Of a stretch of 64,000 nucleotides of DNA, positions 23,536 to 33,795 are shown piece after piece. Under the pieces are notes generated by a model that saw only the letters and a program-made list of their open reading frames with translations, made no database searches and was not told the origin of the DNA. Each line of letters opens with the position of its first letter. Within the stretch, counting starts at the first letter, position 1. A program made the position numbers and the translations under genes. The stretch comes from an uncultured Flavobacteriales bacterium. Its GTDB lineage: Bacteria > Bacteroidota > Bacteroidia > Flavobacteriales_D > Parvicellaceae. The DNA lies in contig CALSNM010000007.1 of NCBI GenBank assembly GCA_943787725.1, positions 62,001-126,000 on the forward strand, read 5' to 3'.

Positions 23536-25943
23536 TTTTTCAACAAAACTTTAGAACCAACAAACTTACCTGAATTTAAAACTGAGACGAGATACTGTCC
23601 ATTTGATAAACCAGAAATATCTAGCAAAATTTGAGCTGCTACAGAAACTTCATTTACCCATAACTTTCCATTCATATCGTATATGCCGACTGTATATTCT
23701 CCTGAATCAAAATCAGATAAATCAACATTTACAATCTCTTGAACCGGATTTGGGTATATATTAAATACTTCGTTCCTTACCTTCTCTTCAAATCCGACAT
23801 ATCCATTTTCCCAGCCAAATGCATACTCTCCAGACAAAAGATTGTTAATGTTCACATATGCATTAGCATTAACTGCAGACCCCAACGTATTAACTGTATA
23901 GTCAGAGACAACCTCCCAATCACCAGAAGCATTTTCTCGATAAAAAACTCTTAAACTATCTTCCGTAAACCCAGCCTCAGCTACCAAAATATTATCTAGG
24001 TTCCCGGAACTTCCAGTGGTTCCATTTAAAAATATTCTCCCCGAAGCTTCGTGACCATTATTTGAAAGGCCAGCAACTCTCCAATACCTTTCTTGGGAAA
24101 GAGAATATCTATAGCTTTTTAAATTGTCCTTAAATGGATCTGGTGCCACCCAATGATGTTCCAACCTTAAAAAAGCTGAATCCGAAACGGCTGTTGTTGT
24201 TACCTTGAACATTGGATACGATTTATCCTTAATGCCATTACCAGTAATTACGATATTCTCACCTGTAACTGCTTGACTAATTTTATCTGACCCATTTAAG
24301 TAAGAAATCACTGGAGAAAAAGGAACTGTAAATTGAAAGTTGTCCGACTGACCACTCATTACAAATGAAGCGGTATACTCCTGCCAATCATCATCCATAA
24401 AAGTAATCTCTAGCGGAACATTTGCATAAAAATTAGGAGCCGCCTTCAGCTTTTGTTTAACAAACACATCCACCGTATAATTTCCTCCTGAACCGGAAAT
24501 TAATGTCGAATCAATACTAAAATGCGGAAAACCTGGATTAAAAATCCAATCATTAAAAAAGTCAGTTACATTTATTCCGCTAATTGTGTTTAGATGGCTC
24601 ATAAAATCAGTAGCATCAACATCTTTATATAAATGAGCTGCCAAAAACGACTTTAAACCGATGAAAAACAAAGAATCTCCGAGGTATCCTCGCAATGCAT
24701 GCGCCACATCTGCGCCCTTGTTGTAGGAATGATCCCCGTACGTAATTTGGTGTGGAACACCACTCAAAGCAAAATATCCACCATCACTCACATGCGCATG
24801 ATGCAAAACATCCTTGTGATTCAATTTAATATCATTTATGTAAGCATCGTAACCATATAAATATTCTAAAAATAATCTCTCTGAGTAAGATGCCATACCT
24901 TCATTAATCCACATATCTTCTGCAGTTCGACATGTTAGTAGATTACCCCACCAATGATGCGCCAACTCGTGAGCCATTAATGTTTCGTAAGTCAATGCTC
25001 CAGAAGCTGTTGAACGAGGATATGCTATTGAAGTAGCGTGCTCCATTGCACCAGCGTTAAAAGGAACTAAATGAAACCCAACCTTATCCCAGAGGTATGG
25101 CCCATAACCAACTTCAAAAGCTTCGATAGCACTATGAAGATTAGTAAATGATGCTTTAAAATTATTCGTATCAGCCGGTTCTGAAATTAAAAATACCGGA
25201 GTAGTGTTCGTAGTAACGCTGCTAACATAATCTTGATAGACATGCGTATAATTGCCCACAGCTATGCAGGCTAAATAGGTAGGAATTGGAGAATCCATTC
25301 GCCAAGTTCTAATCAACGAATCCACTCCAACAACTTGATCATTTACTATATATCCGTTTGCATAAGATGTTTTACCAGCATTAGTCAAAATGGAAAAATC
25401 ATATGTTGCCCGTTCAACAAAATTATCAAAACATGGGTGCCAGACCCTACCATAATTATGAGGGTCAGCTTCAAACCCAACACCCAGATTGTAAGAATAA
25501 CTGCCTTGAAAATACCATCCGCCCCAACCAGACGGGTCACCTTGAGGAGAGCCATTATAATAGACGACTACATCACTTGTATCATCAATATTTAATGTTA
25601 CCGGTAAAGCAACCGAAAGTAACGTATCGTTATAGGTAAAAGCAAGCAACTGTCCTTGTGATTTAATTGAATCAACCACCATTTGCAATAAATCCAAATC
25701 CAAAATCGCCACATTATTTTTTAAGGAAACGAATTGTATCTCACATGAGCCTGTAATTTTTTGATTACCATAATCTGTAATATCTAAGTAAACATTATAA
25801 TTGAGCACATCTATAGTATCACTGCGGGTATTTAAGGCCTTTTGATTTAATTGAGTACTATGATATTTGTGATTACAGTGATATTGTGATTTCACAGAAA
25901 ATAAAACTCCATAAAAAATAATACTTAATAAAACTCGACTCAT
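23532..25943 (-). CDS. Secreted M1-family metallopeptidase with T9SS type A sorting domain
   Basis: An 803-residue protein with a signal peptide (MSRVLLSIIFYGVLFSVKS). The M1 aminopeptidase fold shows a GAMEN-type variant (GAMEHATSIAYP) and the zinc site HELAHHWWGN around residues 323-332, with the third ligand in INEGMASYSE about 18 residues later. The C-terminal 75 residues are a type A sorting domain (VFNIYPNPVQEIVNVD, then GLSNGQYLVSV and KVLLKN), so the protein should cross the outer membrane by the type IX system. The histidine in GAMEH where N is usual may alter peptide N-terminus recognition. The gene is single and diverges from the next one. Confidence 0.93.
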   Translation of the reverse strand: MSRVLLSIIFYGVLFSVKSQYHCNHKYHSTQLNQKALNTRSDTIDVLNYNVYLDITDYGNQKITGSCEIQFVSLKNNVAILDLDLLQMVVDSIKSQGQLLAFTYNDTLLSVALPVTLNIDDTSDVVVYYNGSPQGDPSGWGGWYFQGSYSYNLGVGFEADPHNYGRVWHPCFDNFVERATYDFSILTNAGKTSYANGYIVNDQVVGVDSLIRTWRMDSPIPTYLACIAVGNYTHVYQDYVSSVTTNTTPVFLISEPADTNNFKASFTNLHSAIEAFEVGYGPYLWDKVGFHLVPFNAGAMEHATSIAYPRSTASGALTYETLMAHELAHHWWGNLLTCRTAEDMWINEGMASYSERLFLEYLYGYDAYINDIKLNHKDVLHHAHVSDGGYFALSGVPHQITYGDHSYNKGADVAHALRGYLGDSLFFIGLKSFLAAHLYKDVDATDFMSHLNTISGINVTDFFNDWIFNPGFPHFSIDSTLISGSGGNYTVDVFVKQKLKAAPNFYANVPLEITFMDDDWQEYTASFVMSGQSDNFQFTVPFSPVISYLNGSDKISQAVTGENIVITGNGIKDKSYPMFKVTTTAVSDSAFLRLEHHWVAPDPFKDNLKSYRYSLSQERYWRVAGLSNNGHEASGRIFLNGTTGSSGNLDNILVAEAGFTEDSLRVFYRENASGDWEVVSDYTVNTLGSAVNANAYVNINNLLSGEYAFGWENGYVGFEEKVRNEVFNIYPNPVQEIVNVDLSDFDSGEYTVGIYDMNGKLWVNEVSVAAQILLDISGLSNGQYLVSVLNSGKFVGSKVLLKN

Positions 25944-26085
25944 ATCAATGCGATTTAATTAGAACAAAGATATTAAATTTCGGAAACCACTATTTTGGAA
26001 AAACTTCAACTTACTTTATCGCTGAAAATGGATTCTGTGTAATTCTTTTCGTATTTTTAGAGTCTGCATTCTATAAAAAAATTCA

Positions 26086-27621
26086 ATGAAGCCATCAGCG
26101 GAGTTATTTGATCTCGTTAAATCATTAAGCAAATCAGAAAAGAGATTTTTTAAATTATCTTCTTCTTTACAAACCGGCGAAAAAAACTATCTGCAAATAT
26201 TTGATGCCATCGAAAAGCAGAATAGCTATGATGAAGCAGCGTTAAAAAAACAATTTGAGAAAGAAACTTTTGTTAAACATTTCCCTTCTGAAAAAAACCA
26301 CCTTTACAAAACGATTCTTAAAAGTTTACGTGGATTTCATTCCGATAACTCTATAAACTCCGTTTTAAAGCAAGAAATAAAAAACGTTGAAATACTCTAC
26401 CACAAAGCACTGTATAAAGAATGTAAAAAATTCTTAACAAGGGCTAAAAAAGTAGCCAAAGATTATGAAAAATTCTATTATTGGTTTGAACTTATAAATT
26501 GGGAAAAACAATTGATCGAAGAAGAGTATGAAAGAGGAATTTTCACGTACGACCTTAACAAGTTAATTAGTGAAGAATTATTAGTAATTGAAAAACTGAG
26601 AAATCTTGCAGAATACCAAATGATCTACTCCCGTATCAATTACATTTTCAGAGGTGGAAGTTTCACCAACAACGAGGAAGAGAAAAAAGAAGTTCAAATC
26701 ATCTCCAACCACCACTTAATTAAGGGTAAAAACACGGCCATTTCAGAAAGGGCAACTTCGATTTGCTATTATATTCAAGGGTTATGTAATATCACAAGAA
26801 GAGATTTTCACGCTGCTTTAGAAAAGTTAAATCGTACCAAAACTATTTTAGATAATAACCCTAAAATAAAACAAGACTTAGCAACTAGATATGTCCGCAC
26901 CATGAAAAACTTAATTTTCATGAACATCTCTACGAAAAACCTTGACAAAGCACAACAACTTATCAACGAAATGAAAAAGTTGCCATCCCAAAAAGGATTT
27001 AGCACGATTGATGTAGAGCTTAAAATTTTCACTTTTAGTCATAATACGCAGGTAATGGTACATGACAGAAGAGGAGAGTTTGAAGAAGCAATCGTAACTG
27101 TTGATTCTATGATTGATGGTCTAAAGAAATATGAAAACAAGCTAAGCAAAGAACAAGCAATTCTGTTTTACTACAATATTGCCTATATCTATTTTGGAGT
27201 TGGGAACTTCAAAGAAGCTTTAAAATGGATAAACAAGATTTTGAATGACAATGAACAAACCCTTAGACAAGATGTGTATACATTTTCTAAAATATTCAAC
27301 CTTATTATTCATTACGAATTAGGCAACATTGACTTACTGGAATACACTATTAAATCTACTTCAAGACATCTAAAGAAAACAAACAAGGACTACTTAGCAC
27401 AGGACTCAATTATAAAGTTTATTAAAAAATTAATTAAGCTCGACAAGAAAGAAGATGAACTGCAACACTTTATCAATGCAAAAGTAGAGCTAGAAAGCCT
27501 CTTCAAAGACCCTAACGAAAGAATTGTTCAAGAATATTTTGATTTTTTGGGCTGGTACAACAGTAAAATTGACAATACTTCTTTCCCGGAAGCTATTAAA
27601 AAGAAACTGACTTCATCTTAA
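26086..27621 (+). CDS. Helical-repeat (TPR-like) cytoplasmic protein, conserved in Bacteroidota
   Basis: A 511-residue, highly charged, alpha-helical protein with no signal peptide. The first 90 residues (KSLSKSEKRFFKLSS, then a KQFEKETF helix) are a distinctive N-terminal domain. The rest is a solenoid of paired helices resembling TPRs (for example ALYKECKKFLTRAKKVAKDY and YNIAYIYFGVGNFKEALKW). I know similar uncharacterised proteins from Bacteroidota but no function. The end overlaps the convergent DUF6265-like gene by 26 bases. A promoter is expected in 25944-26085, shared with the divergent peptidase. Confidence 0.8.
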   Translation: MKPSAELFDLVKSLSKSEKRFFKLSSSLQTGEKNYLQIFDAIEKQNSYDEAALKKQFEKETFVKHFPSEKNHLYKTILKSLRGFHSDNSINSVLKQEIKNVEILYHKALYKECKKFLTRAKKVAKDYEKFYYWFELINWEKQLIEEEYERGIFTYDLNKLISEELLVIEKLRNLAEYQMIYSRINYIFRGGSFTNNEEEKKEVQIISNHHLIKGKNTAISERATSICYYIQGLCNITRRDFHAALEKLNRTKTILDNNPKIKQDLATRYVRTMKNLIFMNISTKNLDKAQQLINEMKKLPSQKGFSTIDVELKIFTFSHNTQVMVHDRRGEFEEAIVTVDSMIDGLKKYENKLSKEQAILFYYNIAYIYFGVGNFKEALKWINKILNDNEQTLRQDVYTFSKIFNLIIHYELGNIDLLEYTIKSTSRHLKKTNKDYLAQDSIIKFIKKLIKLDKKEDELQHFINAKVELESLFKDPNERIVQEYFDFLGWYNSKIDNTSFPEAIKKKLTSS

Positions 27622-28114
27622 AAGTTACACTTCTTTCTCCTTCTGGCCTTAACCCACTGATCGTCACTTCTAAAGAGTCTTTTGAAGCTTTAAAATACCG
27701 AATTTTCTGAGGAAAATCATTCACCAAATTTTCAAAAATTACTTCGTTATCCTTCATCAATATTAAGGAAAATGGAATCATCGCTTCACCCCCGGGGCGG
27801 GCAATATATTTTATTTCCCCATTCACTTCTCGAATGCAAAGTGAAGATGTAATGGTCGTATCATTTCCCGTAATAGAAATTCCTTTTCCGCTGATGGAGT
27901 CTGGATAATATTTCCATTTCTCAACAAAACTAACTTTAGGTGTTCTGAAAGAAAACGCAGTTGAATCCAGCCAGGCACCTTCAATCCATTTTAGATTATC
28001 GATGGAATACATTTCATCTGATTGGTCTATTTCTAAATCTAAGGGCTCTTTTTTATCAGTGCCGTCATGCGAACAACTCAAAACAAAAAAACACGAGAAG
28101 TACATATAAAACAT
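27596..28114 (-). CDS. DUF6265-like lipoprotein
   Basis: A 172-residue protein with a short hydrophobic leader and lipobox (FFVLSCSHDG, Cys near residue 14), so probably a membrane-anchored lipoprotein. The mature part has the tryptophan-rich pattern of DUF6265: LKWIEGAWLDS, then VEKWKYYPDSISGKG, YIARPGGEAMIPFSL and FENLVNDFPQKIRYF. The function of the family is unknown. The start at 28114 overlaps the rlmB stop, so the two genes are coupled. Confidence 0.7.
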   Translation of the reverse strand: MFYMYFSCFFVLSCSHDGTDKKEPLDLEIDQSDEMYSIDNLKWIEGAWLDSTAFSFRTPKVSFVEKWKYYPDSISGKGISITGNDTTITSSLCIREVNGEIKYIARPGGEAMIPFSLILMKDNEVIFENLVNDFPQKIRYFKASKDSLEVTISGLRPEGERSVTFKMKSVSF

Positions 28115-28869
28115 TATTTATCATTTGCTCTTTGTCTATTGATCTCATACATTACAACTGAAGCTGAAACCGCTACATTTAAGGACTCAATCGTACCAAA
28201 CATGGGTATTTTAACTCTTCCTTCACACATTTTTAAATACTCAGAAGACACTCCATTTTCTTCACTCCCCATTACCACAGCTATTGGTCCAGTAAGACTG
28301 GTATTAGGCAATAAATCTTCCGTTTTTTCCGTACAACCTACCACCTTAACTCCATAATCTTTCAAATATTGAATAACATCCTTTAGATTATGTTCTTTAC
28401 AGACTGGGATTTTATTTAATGCGCCTGCTGATGTTTTGACCGCATCTGCACTTACTAAAGCAGATCCTTTAGCAGGGAGTACAATTGCATGAACACCATT
28501 GCACTCTGCAGACCTTGCAATTGAGCCTAGATTTCTAACATCTGTAACTCTATCAAGAATAAAAATAAATGGATCTTCTCCATTATCATAAATTTGAGGC
28601 AACACATTTTCCAAAGAATAATAGTCTATTGGAGAAGTAAACGCAATAGCACCTTGATGGTTTTTTCGCGTCAAACTGTTTAATTTCTGAACTGGAACTC
28701 TTTGCACTAGAATATCATGCCCTTTAATTGCGTCTTTCAATTCGTTGTGCAAATCTCCTTGAACTCCGGCCTGCATTAGTAGTTTGTTTATCGTTTTCCC
28801 AGCTTCAATAGCTTCGATAATAGCGCGAATGCCAAAAATAAAATACGTGTCTTTTTTATTATGCTCCAT
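28114..28869 (-). CDS. rlmB: 23S rRNA (guanosine-2'-O-)-methyltransferase RlmB-type
   Basis: A SpoU-class enzyme of 251 residues from the ATG at 28869 (MEHNKKDTYFIFGIRAIIEA); the frame opens at 28917, but the extra residues are not family-like. An N-terminal L30e-like substrate-binding domain (IFGIRAIIEAIEAG) is followed by motif 1 (LDRVTDVRNLGSIARSAEC), motif 2 (VVMGSEENGVS) and motif 3 (IPMFGTIESLNVAVSASVVMYE). The family methylates a guanosine in 23S rRNA (G2251 in E. coli) or tRNA G18. RlmB fits the length and N-domain best. Confidence 0.88.
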   Translation of the reverse strand: MEHNKKDTYFIFGIRAIIEAIEAGKTINKLLMQAGVQGDLHNELKDAIKGHDILVQRVPVQKLNSLTRKNHQGAIAFTSPIDYYSLENVLPQIYDNGEDPFIFILDRVTDVRNLGSIARSAECNGVHAIVLPAKGSALVSADAVKTSAGALNKIPVCKEHNLKDVIQYLKDYGVKVVGCTEKTEDLLPNTSLTGPIAVVMGSEENGVSSEYLKMCEGRVKIPMFGTIESLNVAVSASVVMYEINRQRANDK

Positions 28870-28879
28870 TAAAATAACT

Positions 28880-30126
28880 TTAATTAATCCAATATACACG
28901 TCCATTCCTCCATGCATCTACTGCACGATACCAGTGTGTTCGATATCCAGGACCCCTTATTAACTTATAATCATTGTTTGTAAATGGATTATTCACTTTA
29001 TAAAAAGTAAATCTTAAAGAAAGCGTATTTGTTTCTTCTCCATAAATCCATGTTTCAGAATCATTGGATTTATTGACTACTCTTTGGAGGTCCAAAAATC
29101 AAACTAATCATCCCTCTATCTGTTTTCCAGCCTTCAATATAGCTGGTAAAATATTGATTTGCTGTTTGCACCCTATTGTAATACTTTTTTATTAACTCTC
29201 TGCCTCTCTCTTTACTTCCAGTCTTATTAATCCAAAATTTATCCACGCTCTTTTTTAAATCGCTACTCAACAAAAAACTATTGTACTCATTCTTAGTACA
29301 GATATACCGCAATGGATAAAACATTCCCTCTACCGTCTTAACTAAAGGGAAGTCAGGTTTTTGCCTAAACAACGTATATCCATTTCTAGAAGAAGTATCC
29401 GTTTGAAACTGAACGAAACCAGAATCCTGAACAGTAAAGTTCATTCTCCCTTCAGAATTCAGCGTATAAAGGACAATGCTATCGGGATAGTATTTAAACG
29501 GTTTTGAAACAATAACACTGAAAGGAGGCGCAGCTAATGGGAATTTTCGGTTATAAAACCTTCCTTGAAATTCAGCATTCTTATTCATTTTTGACTCCAC
29601 AACAAATTCATTGTCATTTACTATATAATTTGCAAATAAAGGGACTTGTTCAGGCAACTTTTTTAATAAAAAGAATTGACTTCCAGATGTTTTTCTTTTG
29701 TCTACGAGCAAATGAGCTTCATCAACACTACCCCTGTTTAAATCCGTTGTCAGTATCTTTAGAAAATATTTACCCCCCATCGGAACAGGAATCGAAAAGT
29801 TTCCCAGTATCGATTTAACCGACTTTTCATCGGTTATATCCTCTATTTTTCGGGAAGCACTATCCAAAATAATTTTGGAATCGATTCCATTATATAATCT
29901 GATAATGAACAAGAACAGAAGCATGATAAGGTTCAGATTTATCCTTCCTTACATAAAGTAACTCTGCAGAATTGATGTTGAAATACACTTGACTGGAATC
30001 ATTCTCATGGTGATATATCATATAATCGGGCTGCAATATACTTGCCGTTCCAGAATATAGATGGGCATAATTTGCATTATATGCAGTTGGATTACATCGA
30101 CTAAAAAAAGAAAGAGTTAAAACCAA
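28880..30126 (-). CDS. GWxTD domain-containing lipoprotein (two frameshifts)
   Basis: Three adjacent open frames make one protein: 30126-29890, 29924-29070 and 29095-28880. Removing one base at about 29900 joins HYQ to LYNGIDSK, and one at about 29078 joins FGPPK to VVNKSNDSETW. The total then divides exactly by three (415 codons). The N-terminus is hydrophobic and ends in FFSRCNP, which resembles a lipobox. The C-terminal third is the GWxTD domain (SYIEGWKTDRGMISLIFGPP, ending WRNGRVYWIN). The start is uncertain: TTG at 30126 is the first in frame, and a better leader may lie further up in another frame. The family is common in Bacteroidota; its function is unknown. Confidence 0.82.
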
Positions 30127-30206
30127 TAAGAAAAAACCAACTGTATGACCACTTATTTAAAATCAATTTCTACTTATTTTTGGCGCCAAAGTTATTGATT
30201 TAATTA

Positions 30207-30737
30207 TCACCTTGTAATAATAGGAGTAATCAATTCGTTACTTATATTTAAAGCTCTATCAATCAATACTATCTTGAATAATATAGAATCATTACTTGTT
30301 GCCCCAAAATTGTAATACCGTGGCTCCAAGGTTGTTTTAATCTCGCCTTTCAAAGCTTTGTTTTGGCCGATTGGCGTTATATTTTCAATTCTAAATGCCA
30401 ACGTAATTGGATCAGCTGCAGGAAAATTATTTCCATTAGGATCAGAAGTTCCTCTTACCGTGTCACCGTCAACGATTTCGTAATAGTCAAAATACATATT
30501 ATAATAGTAGTAGGAGCTTGGCTCAAAAGGAGTCAAAGTATCTGCAATGTTTAAACCAATATCGCCGTCGCCATCGGTGAAACTTACAACAAATACCCCG
30601 GAGGAGTCCCCTTGAGCTTCGAAACTAACAAACTCAATTTTTGGCTCATTGGCATATTCCTCGGGCTTTAAACAAGATGAAGTCAATAAAGTACCCAGAA
30701 TTACAAATACAACCGTTATTTTTGTGATGAACTTCAT
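30207..30737 (-). CDS. Small lipoprotein, Bacteroidota-specific
   Basis: 176 residues. A signal peptide ends in the lipobox LLTSSCLKPEEY (Cys near residue 22). The mature protein begins with a beta strand FVSFEAQGDSSGVFVVSFTD followed by DGDGDIGLN, a calcium-like acidic loop, and is beta-rich throughout. I know similar uncharacterised lipoproteins in Flavobacteriia, but not a function. It diverges from the LuxE-like gene with only 34 bases between starts. Confidence 0.75.
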   Translation of the reverse strand: MKFITKITVVFVILGTLLTSSCLKPEEYANEPKIEFVSFEAQGDSSGVFVVSFTDGDGDIGLNIADTLTPFEPSSYYYYNMYFDYYEIVDGDTVRGTSDPNGNNFPAADPITLAFRIENITPIGQNKALKGEIKTTLEPRYYNFGATSNDSILFKIVLIDRALNISNELITPIITR

Positions 30738-30771
30738 ACAGAACTATAAAAGTACAATTTTATTTACAAAC

Positions 30772-31764
30772 ATGGCTAAACTTTCCTTTGACATAAAAGC
30801 TATTTTTGACATTAATTCAGACCTTGATTTTAACGAAAAAGCTTTGGAAATATTTCATTGGCAAGCCAAAAATATTCCTGTTTATAAAGAATACATTTCA
30901 TCATTAGATCTGAACCCAGACAACATCAATAAAATTGAACAAATACCTTTCCTTCCAATTCAATTTTTTAAATCGAGAAAAATAATTAAACGAACCCTGG
31001 CTCCGGAGACAATCTTCAAAAGTAGTGGTACAACTAAAACGGGAAGGAGTCAACACTTTGTGGCAGACTTAAATCTCTATCAGCAATCGTTTACAAGGGG
31101 ATTTGAGTTAACATATGGTAAAGTGAGTAATACTTGCATAATTGCCCTTTTGCCAAACTACCAAGAGCAAGGTGACTCATCTCTAGTTTTTATGATAGAT
31201 TCTCTAGTCAAGCAATCTAACCATTCAAAAAGTGGATTCTATTTAAATGAAAAAAATATACTTTTAGAAACTTTGTTAGAATTAAAAAACTCAAAAACCA
31301 AAACTTTATTAATTGGAGTGACCTATGCCCTTTTAGATTTCATCGAAAAACAAAACATTGATTTTGATAACCTTATTGTTATGGAAACTGGAGGCATGAA
31401 AGGGAGAAGAAAAGAGATTGTTAGGAAGGAACTGCATGACATTCTATGCCTTGGCTTTGGAGTATCTCAAATACACAGTGAATATGGCATGACAGAACTT
31501 CTATCTCAAGCATATTCATCCGGAAACGGATTATTTATTGCCCCTCCCTGGGTGAAAATTTTTATCCGTCAAATAAGTGATCCTCTTTCTCTTTGCGAGG
31601 TAAATAAAACTGGAGGTGTTAATGTTATTGATTTAGCCAATATAAATAGTTGCTGCTTTATTAGCACCCAAGACCTGGGGAGAGCGAAAAGCAATAATCA
31701 ATTCGAAATCATTGGTCGGTTCGACAATTCAGACACAAGAGGGTGCAATCTGATGATTAGTTGA
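30772..31764 (+). CDS. LuxE/acyl-protein synthetase-like adenylating enzyme
   Basis: 330 residues from the ATG at 30772 (MAKLSFDIKAIF); the frame opens at 30649 inside the divergent gene and that extension is rejected. Features of the LuxE acyl-protein synthetase family within the adenylate-forming superfamily: PFLPIQFFKSRKI near residues 60-72, the phosphate-binding loop IFKSSGTTKTGRSQH near 82-96, TLLIGVTYALL near 180, METGGMKGRRKE near 203 and SEYGMTELLSQAY near 238. LuxE activates fatty acids. In Bacteroidota these stand-alone proteins are thought to activate an acyl group for surface or pigment chemistry, but the substrate here is unknown. Confidence 0.85.
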   Translation: MAKLSFDIKAIFDINSDLDFNEKALEIFHWQAKNIPVYKEYISSLDLNPDNINKIEQIPFLPIQFFKSRKIIKRTLAPETIFKSSGTTKTGRSQHFVADLNLYQQSFTRGFELTYGKVSNTCIIALLPNYQEQGDSSLVFMIDSLVKQSNHSKSGFYLNEKNILLETLLELKNSKTKTLLIGVTYALLDFIEKQNIDFDNLIVMETGGMKGRRKEIVRKELHDILCLGFGVSQIHSEYGMTELLSQAYSSGNGLFIAPPWVKIFIRQISDPLSLCEVNKTGGVNVIDLANINSCCFISTQDLGRAKSNNQFEIIGRFDNSDTRGCNLMIS

Positions 31765-31919
31765 AACCTCCTAAATTCTGCACATATTAAAAACCCCAAG
31801 AAAATTTGATTCATCAAAATTTCCAAAATATTTACTTACATTTATCCCCATAAATTCTCAACCACTTTCAAATATTAAAAAGCGGAACAAAACTTGATAA
31901 CCACATAAAAAAAATACAT

Positions 31920-32468
31920 ATGAAAAATATAAAATCGTTTCTTATTTTATTTACAGTTGCCCTGAGTCTTGGAGCCTGTAAACAAAAAATACCTTACACT
32001 AGGGATGTTCTGAAAAGGTATCATTTGACAGATAGTGAGATAGATCAGCTGCAGTATTATTTAGTGAATGATGTGGTTATCTACAATGCATCAACAGAAG
32101 GCAGTAACACTGAACTTGTGGATGGAGAAATTGTGATTAACGAAGAGCAAAGTACAGATAAAATAATCTTTAGATCTGGAACAAAAGGAATTCTTGAAAA
32201 ATCTATCTCCGAAAATAAAATTGCGATTCGATTCGAAAATGGAGAAGGCAAAACATTGATTTTTGGTTCGTCATCTATGAAAGGGAGATATTCGCTTCAA
32301 GCTGAAAAATGGAATCCAAATGGACAAGGACAAATTACCTATGCTGGAGAAAAATATGTTACTTCCAAATACAGTAAGAATGCCTACATCGCTATTAAAC
32401 TGAGACGAAATAGTGATAAAAGCAACAGCCAAAGAGTTGTAAAAGGAAAGAAATTGAAAAAAGGTTAA
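31920..32468 (+). CDS. Putative lipoprotein
   Basis: 182 residues with a signal peptide and lipobox (TVALSLGACKQK, Cys near residue 20). The first mature segment (KIPYTRDVLKRYHLTDSEID) is helical and charged. The rest is a beta-rich domain containing EGKTLIFGSSSMKGRYSLQA and YAGEKYVTSKYSKNAYIAIK, and the tail is very basic (GKKLKKG). The function is not recognised. It ends next to a terminator shared with tyrS. Confidence 0.75.
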   Translation: MKNIKSFLILFTVALSLGACKQKIPYTRDVLKRYHLTDSEIDQLQYYLVNDVVIYNASTEGSNTELVDGEIVINEEQSTDKIIFRSGTKGILEKSISENKIAIRFENGEGKTLIFGSSSMKGRYSLQAEKWNPNGQGQITYAGEKYVTSKYSKNAYIAIKLRRNSDKSNSQRVVKGKKLKKG

Positions 32469-32496
32469 AACAAAGCAAGCCGCTTTTCAAAACATG

Positions 32497-32530
32497 AATA
32501 AAAGCTGTGTTTAACTACACGGCTTTTATT
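32497..32530. terminator. Bidirectional terminator hairpin
   Basis: AATAAAAGCTGTG (32497-32509) pairs with CACGGCTTTTATT (32518-32530) with one G-T pair, around an 8-base loop. It overlaps the last codons of tyrS and follows the lipoprotein gene. Confidence 0.75.
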
Positions 32531-33795
32531 ATGAAATAATTTTTCTTACCTCTTTGCAAAAGGATATAACTGCCATCTATTAAGTCTGAGGAAAGAACTA
32601 GTTTTGTCTCATCAACTTTTTCTTTATTTACAGAAATGGAATTTTCTTTTAAAGCTCTTCGAGCTTCTCCGTTTGATTTCAAAAACCCTGTTTTATCGCA
32701 AAGCACTTCAATTATACCCATTCCTACTTCTAACTCCAGTTTTAAAACTTCTGCTTGCGGAACCCCCTCAAAAACATCCATAAAAATGGCTTCAGTCATT
32801 CCCTTCAAGGCTTCAATGGCTTCATTCCCTTTTTTGAATAAAATTTCAGAGGCATCTATTGCACTTTTATAATCCTCCTCAGAGTGAACACGAGTGGTAA
32901 TATCTTTTGCCAGTTCTTTTTGCAGCAAACGTAAATGAGGTTGCTCACTATGTTTCGCCTCAATTTCTTCAATTTCGTCTTTGGTTTTCAAAGTAAATAT
33001 TCGAATATATTTAGCCGAATCTTCATCACTTGAATTGATCCAATACTGGTAAAACTTATAAGGCGATGTTCTATTTTTATCCAACCAAACATTTCCTCCT
33101 TCTGTTTTACCAAATTTACTACCATCTGCCTTTTTAATTAAAGGTGTTGTAACTGCATAGGCTTCTCCTCCACCTTTTCTTCGGATCAATTCAGTTCCTG
33201 TGACAATGTTACCCCACTGATCTGAACCACCTAGCTGAACTTTACAACCTTTGTTCTTGTTCAACCAATAAAAATCATACCCCTGAACCAACTGGTATGA
33301 AAACTCTGTAAATGATAGACCTGTTTCTAGCCGAGACTTCACAGAGTCTTTTGCCATCATATAATTTACAGTAATGTGCTTACCAATGTCACGTATAAAT
33401 TCTAAGAAGTTCATCCCCTTAAACCAATCATAATTATTCACCATTTCTGCAGAATTGTCTCCACAATCAAAATCCAAAAACTGCTCTAATTGCTTTTTAA
33501 CGCACGCTACGTTATGGTCCAAAGCACTACTATCTAATAAATTCCTTTCTTGTGACTTTCCGGATGGATCTCCAACCATACCCGTTGCACCGCCAACTAG
33601 AGCGAAGGGCTTATGACCAGAACGCTGAAAATGAACCAATGTCATAATCTGAACCAAGCTACCTATATGCAAAGAATCGGCTGTTGGATCAAAACCAATG
33701 TAACCTGATGTCATCTCTTTATTCAACGCATCTTCAGTTCCTGGCATCATATCGTGAATCATGCCCCTCCACTTCATTTCTTCTATAAACCCCAT
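32515..33795 (-). CDS. tyrS: Tyrosyl-tRNA synthetase
   Basis: 426 residues from the ATG at 33795 ([15 protein letters not shown]); a TTG-started extension to 33834 is not needed. This class I synthetase has the HIGH-type motif [11 protein letters not shown] near residues 39-49, the tyrosine pocket ([24 protein letters not shown] near residues 177-200) and the KMSKS-type loop SKFGKTEGG near 233. The C-terminal S4 RNA-binding domain is visible ([20 protein letters not shown]). It is intact and probably a single-gene transcript. Confidence 0.96.
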   Translation of the reverse strand: MGFIEEMKWRGMIHDMMPGTEDALNKEMTSGYIGFDPTADSLHIGSLVQIMTLVHFQRSGHKPFALVGGATGMVGDPSGKSQERNLLDSSALDHNVACVKKQLEQFLDFDCGDNSAEMVNNYDWFKGMNFLEFIRDIGKHITVNYMMAKDSVKSRLETGLSFTEFSYQLVQGYDFYWLNKNKGCKVQLGGSDQWGNIVTGTELIRRKGGGEAYAVTTPLIKKADGSKFGKTEGGNVWLDKNRTSPYKFYQYWINSSDEDSAKYIRIFTLKTKDEIEEIEAKHSEQPHLRLLQKELAKDITTRVHSEEDYKSAIDASEILFKKGNEAIEALKGMTEAIFMDVFEGVPQAEVLKLELEVGMGIIEVLCDKTGFLKSNGEARRALKENSISVNKEKVDETKLVLSSDLIDGSYILLQRGKKNYFIIKAV

